64,000 nt of DNA from Nostoc sp. UHCC 0302 (GTDB lineage Bacteria > Cyanobacteriota > Cyanobacteriia > Cyanobacteriales > Nostocaceae), in assembly GCF_038096175.1 (NCBI RefSeq), contig NZ_CP151099.1, forward strand, positions 3,814,501 to 3,878,500, read 5' to 3'. Of this stretch, positions 60,379 to 64,000 are shown piece after piece (position 1 is the stretch's first letter; the number at the start of each line of letters is the position of its first letter). The notes below the pieces were generated by a model that saw only the letters and a list, made by a program, of their open reading frames with translations, ran no database searches and was not told the origin of the DNA. A program made the position numbers and the translations under genes.

Positions 60379-61110
60379 TTAGCCCTTTTCCCAGATAAAG
60401 AACGCATTGACAGAGAAGATTACACCTACAATTATCACAGAAATTAGCCCCCAAATTATGATTGTCCGTATAGATGGGGATTGTTGGTTTGCAGCATGAT
60501 GCAAACCAAATAATAAAGTTACTTGATTCCCTGCGATCGCTGCTATTAAAGAGGGAAAAAGAGCATCATAATTAATTTTTCCAATCGATAAAACCTCCAA
60601 TCCAAAGACGGTTCCAGCTAAGGGAGTTCCGAAAACTGAAGCAAAGCCAGCGCTGATACCTGCCGTTAATAAAATTCGCCGATTTGCTCCTTGAAAGTGC
60701 AGTATTTTAGTTAACTGGTCTGCTAAAGAAGTACCCATTTGTAATGCTGTACCTTCACGTCCGGCGGAACCACCAAATAAATGTGTGAGGTCTGTTCCTA
60801 ATAGAACAAGAGGAGCCATGCGAAAAGGAATAATATCTTTGGGATTATGTATTTCTTCGAGTAAAAGATTATTTCCAGCTTCTACATCCTGCCCAAACTG
60901 ATGATAAATCCAACCACTTAAAAAACCGCCTAGCGGTAGTAAGTAAATAATCCACCGATGTGATTCCCGCCAATCAGTTGCCCATTCTAGTGAGGACAAA
61001 AGTGCCGCAGAAGCCGTGCCAGCAAGAACACCAACTAAAAAGGAAATAGGCAACCACTTGATTATGTAACGTAATGCAATAAACGTTTCAAATTGACGAA
61101 ACTGTTTCAT
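60379..61110 (-). CDS. CLC-family protein, CLC-F-like, half length
   Basis: 243 residues covering only the first structural repeat of a CLC antiporter (helices A to about I); complete proteins have over 400. Motifs: GNN at 79-81 (AGNNLLLEEI), GREGT at 117-121 with gating Glu119, and FGTPLAG at 160-166. Canonical chloride CLCs have GSGIP and GREGP; GNN and GREGT are what I recall for the CLC-F clade of fluoride/proton antiporters. The chain stops at FFIWEKG, and no continuation is found in the 246 bp downstream, so the second half is missing. It may be a remnant, or may pair with another half. A fluoride-riboswitch-like leader precedes it. Confidence 0.75.
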   Translation of the reverse strand: MKQFRQFETFIALRYIIKWLPISFLVGVLAGTASAALLSSLEWATDWRESHRWIIYLLPLGGFLSGWIYHQFGQDVEAGNNLLLEEIHNPKDIIPFRMAPLVLLGTDLTHLFGGSAGREGTALQMGTSLADQLTKILHFQGANRRILLTAGISAGFASVFGTPLAGTVFGLEVLSIGKINYDALFPSLIAAIAGNQVTLLFGLHHAANQQSPSIRTIIIWGLISVIIVGVIFSVNAFFIWEKG

Positions 61111-61194
61111 ATAAAAACCTAGAAACTCATAAGCTTATGGTTCCTAACGATAAACTTCTTTAAAAGAGTTATTATTGCAAAGTATTTTAAATGC

Positions 61195-61357
61195 TAAAAA
61201 AATTAACCACCCCTCTTAAAAATATCGGCTCATACCTCATCCCTCCTGTTATGGAAAGTCTGCTACATTTACACGCAGTCAGTTTAGATTTGAGGTAGAA
61301 ACTATCAGCCGAGGGGCGGTTTTCTAGATTTTCTAGAAGGTGAGTCTCATCACCTGA
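61195..61357 (-). promoter_or_regulatory. Fluoride (crcB-motif) riboswitch with terminator
   Basis: Read on the minus strand. The aptamer is 61357-61294: P1 AGGUG/CACCU enclosing AUGAGACU, an extra UCUAGA hairpin, then AAAC, P3 GCC-CCUC-GGC, and CUGAUA-GUUUC-UAC. Loop GAGAC can pair with GUUUC as the pseudoknot. The layout follows the crystallised Thermotoga petrophila aptamer. Further down, GAGGGGTGGTT (61215-61205) can pair with aptamer bases AACCGCCCCTC, and AATTTTTTT follows, forming a terminator that excludes P3. Fluoride would thus stabilise the aptamer and let transcription reach the clc gene 85 bp downstream. Confidence 0.82.
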
Positions 61358-61460
61358 TCAACATATATTTTACAGAAGTTTTGGCAACTTGCAAGCTAGT
61401 GGTGAAAAATCTCATTTTACTTTTGCTCGATATCTTGGAAAAGGTCTACTGAATTATGAT

Positions 61461-62648
61461 TTAATATTTATTTCTCTGCGTTATCAGTAGCAACACAGCT
61501 GCGATCGCAAACAAGCTCCCAGCAATAAATGTTGCTTCTGCTCCTAAAGTCTGCCACAACCCACCGGCTAGCAAACTGGCAGGTAACAGCGCTAATCCTA
61601 TAGCCAAGTTGAAAAATCCAAAAGCCGTGCCGCGCAGATTTGCAGGTATATTATTGGCCACTAGCGCCAACAGCAACCCTTGACTCATACCCAAATGCAA
61701 ACCATAAAGGGCAAACAATCCCCAGACTTGCCAAGGTGCTTGTACGAAGGCGAAGCCCAGATACACTAAAGCATATAGAATAAATCCGCCTACCAATAGC
61801 CCAAATCTGCCGAAGCGATCAGAAAGTATTCCTAATGGGTAGGCACTTAATGAGTAGGCCATGTTCATCACCACTAATGTCAACGGGATGAGTGAGGCAG
61901 AAATACCTATTTGCTCGGCTCGCAGCAATAAAAAGGCATCGCTAGAGTTTCCTAAATTGAATAGCAGCGCCACTGCTACAATTACCCAATATTTTTGACC
62001 CAAACTGCGTAAAGTTTGCCATTGCAGAGGGTTGCTTCGGCTTCCTTGAGTTTTCTTTGCTCTTGGTTCTCGCACTCCTACTGTTAATAAAGCCACCGCC
62101 AAGAAACCAGGGATGAGTGCTAGCCAAAAGACAAGGCGGAAGTTGTTTTTGGAAGCAGTCATTAAGGCAAATGCTGCCAAAGGCCCCAGGAATGCTCCGA
62201 TAGTATCAAGAGATTGACGCAATCCGTAGGCTGCACCAAGCGCCTCTGGATTAGTGGAATCGGCAACTAAAGCATCGCGCGGTGCAACTCGGATACCCTT
62301 ACCAATGCGATCGCCAAATCGAGCTATTAACACCCCAGTTGAACTGGTAGCTACAGCGAATAAAGGTTTGATAAAGGTCGATAGCCCATATCCAAACACC
62401 GCCAACCCTTTGCGATGTCCCAAGTAATCACTTAAGACTCCAGAAAAGACTTTTAAAATTGAAGCTGTAGCCTCCGCAATCCCTTCAATCATGCCGACAG
62501 TAAACACATTCGTCCCTAACACTGAGACTAGAAACAAGGGCAATAGAGAATGAATCATTTCGGAGCTAATATCTGTCAGCAGGCTGACAAACCCCAATAC
62601 CCAAACAGTACCGGGAATTTTCTGCATCAATTTCTTTTGCAGTTGCAT
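61461..62648 (-). CDS. MFS transporter
   Basis: 395 residues, twelve predicted membrane helices. The MFS loop motifs are seen as GVLSDYLGHRKGLAVFGYG near residue 70 and GILSDRFGRFGLLVGGF near residue 275; RIGKGIRVAPRDALVAD near residue 120 is characteristic of a subgroup of bacterial MFS proteins of unknown substrate. The first helix has FVSLLTDISSEMIHSLLPLF. It could be an exporter. It stands upstream of the riboswitch and the clc gene on the same strand, separated by about 100 bp from the aptamer, so it probably is not part of the fluoride unit. Confidence 0.88.
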   Translation of the reverse strand: MQLQKKLMQKIPGTVWVLGFVSLLTDISSEMIHSLLPLFLVSVLGTNVFTVGMIEGIAEATASILKVFSGVLSDYLGHRKGLAVFGYGLSTFIKPLFAVATSSTGVLIARFGDRIGKGIRVAPRDALVADSTNPEALGAAYGLRQSLDTIGAFLGPLAAFALMTASKNNFRLVFWLALIPGFLAVALLTVGVREPRAKKTQGSRSNPLQWQTLRSLGQKYWVIVAVALLFNLGNSSDAFLLLRAEQIGISASLIPLTLVVMNMAYSLSAYPLGILSDRFGRFGLLVGGFILYALVYLGFAFVQAPWQVWGLFALYGLHLGMSQGLLLALVANNIPANLRGTAFGFFNLAIGLALLPASLLAGGLWQTLGAEATFIAGSLFAIAAVLLLITQRNKY

Positions 62649-62788
62649 ATTCTCTATTTACCTAACTAAAGTTAGTACATTTACAAACAACTACAGCTTT
62701 TGAGTCCTGTGAGCAAGATTTTCAGCGTTTTATAGAACAGGTATATGAAGCACAAGGCATAGAGACAGATTTATAATACCGTTTTTCT

Positions 62789-64000
62789 TTAGTTCTTATC
62801 TGGCTGCAAATTATACCAACTATACCAGTGACGAACTGCTAGCCAAACAGCAGAAAGCAAACCTGCAAGGCTCAGGGTAAGACCACTCAACGGTACTAAT
62901 AATCCAAAGACGGGTAGTATTGCTCCAGCAATGGTGCAGATAATCGCAGCTAGAGAAGCACGACGGTTTAATCCCAATCCCCATGTCAAGAAAAGTAAGA
63001 CAAAAGAAATCAGAGTCCAAGCTAATTGAGCATTCATCAAACGAGCCAGATAGGTCAAACTCAGCAGACAAGCAAAGAAAATGCCAGCAGCGATCGCCAC
63101 ATTTTTCAGGCTCATTGGTAGCGACCAATACAACAATAATATCCACCAGAGAAATAATGCTGGTGCTAGCAATAAAAGCCGGGGAATTATCCCAGTGTGG
63201 CGAATGGGGTCAGTATTAGTAAACACTCCAAACGGGTTTTTGACAGAAACATTATCATCAAATATCCAAGTAAATTGGGTGCTTTTTCCATCACTCTTAA
63301 TTTCATTCGGTACAATACCACTGGCAAAATCAGCAGGAGCGAAGTTTGCGATCGCCGTCAGGCGAAAATTAGAAAGCAACTGTGTCCCTGCACTATAAAC
63401 CCAGCGTGGCCCTCCTTGAGCCTGATAGGTGACTCGAAAGTTGGCTTCTTCTCCTGGTTGCAAGCGAAAAGGAAAGCTATATTCTCCCGGATTAGTTGGT
63501 TGTACCCTAGTTCCAGTACGTTCTACTTTGTAGCTAGCAAGCAGCGTGTAACCATTGGGCGGGGGTGCTTCAAAAAAGAAATTATTAATATCTTTAAGCT
63601 GGTTTACAACTTTGTAATCAGCAATATAGTCTGCACGATAAACTGAGCTACGACCTCGAACATCTATGCTTTGGTCAAGCTTGACCTGAATTTGTGAACT
63701 AGCCAGCGTCAAAAAGCGGTTGACTTCTCGTGTCTGATTTACATTGACTATCTTGCCATTGACTTGGGTGGTATATGTATATGGTTCTTGCGTAACGTAG
63801 CGGACTTGGGGCGCAAATTGTTCGAGCTTTTCACCTGCAACACTTTGAGTCACTTGCTCTACCCTTGCTTGTTCCCAGTTGTGGTAGCGATTACTCAAAG
63901 TTGAACAGAGAAAAAATCCAGTCACTAGCAGAATTAATACCAGAGTTAAATGCTGCAATCCCCGCAATAGTTGGGAATAACCCACAGCCCAGTCACCAAA
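62789..64000 (-). CDS. Multi-pass membrane protein of unknown function, start outside the window
   Basis: The frame remains open to the right edge, so the true start may lie beyond 64000; a GTG at 63985 would give 398 residues. An N-terminal anchor (LTLVLILLVTGFFLCSTL) precedes about 225 extracytoplasmic residues with beta-rich stretches (FRLQPGEEANFRVTYQAQGGPRWVY), followed by five or six membrane helices in the last 140 residues (LLLLAPALFLWWILLLYW and on). The plan recalls CreD-like or other envelope stress membrane proteins, but I cannot assign a family. The last residues HWYSWYNLQPDKN are cytoplasmic or exposed. Confidence 0.7.
   Translation of the reverse strand, partial: FGDWAVGYSQLLRGLQHLTLVLILLVTGFFLCSTLSNRYHNWEQARVEQVTQSVAGEKLEQFAPQVRYVTQEPYTYTTQVNGKIVNVNQTREVNRFLTLASSQIQVKLDQSIDVRGRSSVYRADYIADYKVVNQLKDINNFFFEAPPPNGYTLLASYKVERTGTRVQPTNPGEYSFPFRLQPGEEANFRVTYQAQGGPRWVYSAGTQLLSNFRLTAIANFAPADFASGIVPNEIKSDGKSTQFTWIFDDNVSVKNPFGVFTNTDPIRHTGIIPRLLLLAPALFLWWILLLYWSLPMSLKNVAIAAGIFFACLLSLTYLARLMNAQLAWTLISFVLLFLTWGLGLNRRASLAAIICTIAGAILPVFGLLVPLSGLTLSLAGLLSAVWLAVRHWYSWYNLQPDKN

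Overview
The window comes from a filamentous, probably heterocyst-forming cyanobacterium of the Nostoc/Anabaena type. The signs are many GCGATCGC (HIP1) octamers, heptanucleotide tandem repeats, several families of short dispersed repeats, a HetP-family protein, a fragment of the Mo-nitrogenase C-terminal family, and an ARTO-type terminal oxidase. No single gene proves the genus.

Layout. 0.3-12.2 kb is mostly housekeeping: an ECF-like ABC ATPase, rsmG, a trpC / hetP-like / fused trpE(G) group on the minus strand, an AraC-type response regulator, then DUF3082, ispE and rsmA. 12.8-20.7 kb holds a kinase with MORN repeats, a Pro/Thr/Ser repeat protein, an L,D-transpeptidase, a 2OG-Fe(II) oxygenase, a short ribbon-helix-helix protein missed by length cut-offs, and small cyanobacterial proteins. 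21.3-32 kb holds cheR, two crcB fluoride channel genes, a ctaCDE operon led by two DUF2231 membrane proteins, and cheB followed by a hybrid histidine kinase, then tRNA-Cys. The subunit II of this oxidase has lost most CuA ligands, so it looks like a quinol-type oxidase.

32.6-35.7 kb is a MinD/ParA-like ATPase and a haem-binding HAMP sensor, split apart by an IS630 element. 36.1-47.4 kb is the main accessory system. Eight double-glycine (CTB-type) bacteriocin precursor genes, four of them in a 320-bp tandem amplification, are followed by a tandem cyclic-nucleotide-binding-fold protein, an HlyD-type adaptor, a C39-peptidase ABC exporter and a second NHLM-type ABC protein. No modification enzyme is seen, so the products may be simply cleaved and exported peptides.

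48.4-54.8 kb is a GC-richer sugar ABC transporter operon (YtfQRT-YjfF / fructose type). Its binding-protein gene is cut by a 1.62-kb IS4-family element with a clean 9-bp target duplication, its ATPase carries a 40-residue in-frame insertion, and its terminator palindrome holds a 136-bp MITE. 55.2-64 kb has dapL, an Uma2 fragment, a NitT/TauT-like ABC pair, a half-length CLC-F-like antiporter gene, an MFS transporter and a membrane protein that runs off the window.

The clc leader contains what reads as a fluoride (crcB-motif) riboswitch with a transcription terminator as expression platform. With the two crcB genes this makes a fluoride-defence theme. Repeats are an important part of the window: at least four dispersed families occur in more than one copy here.
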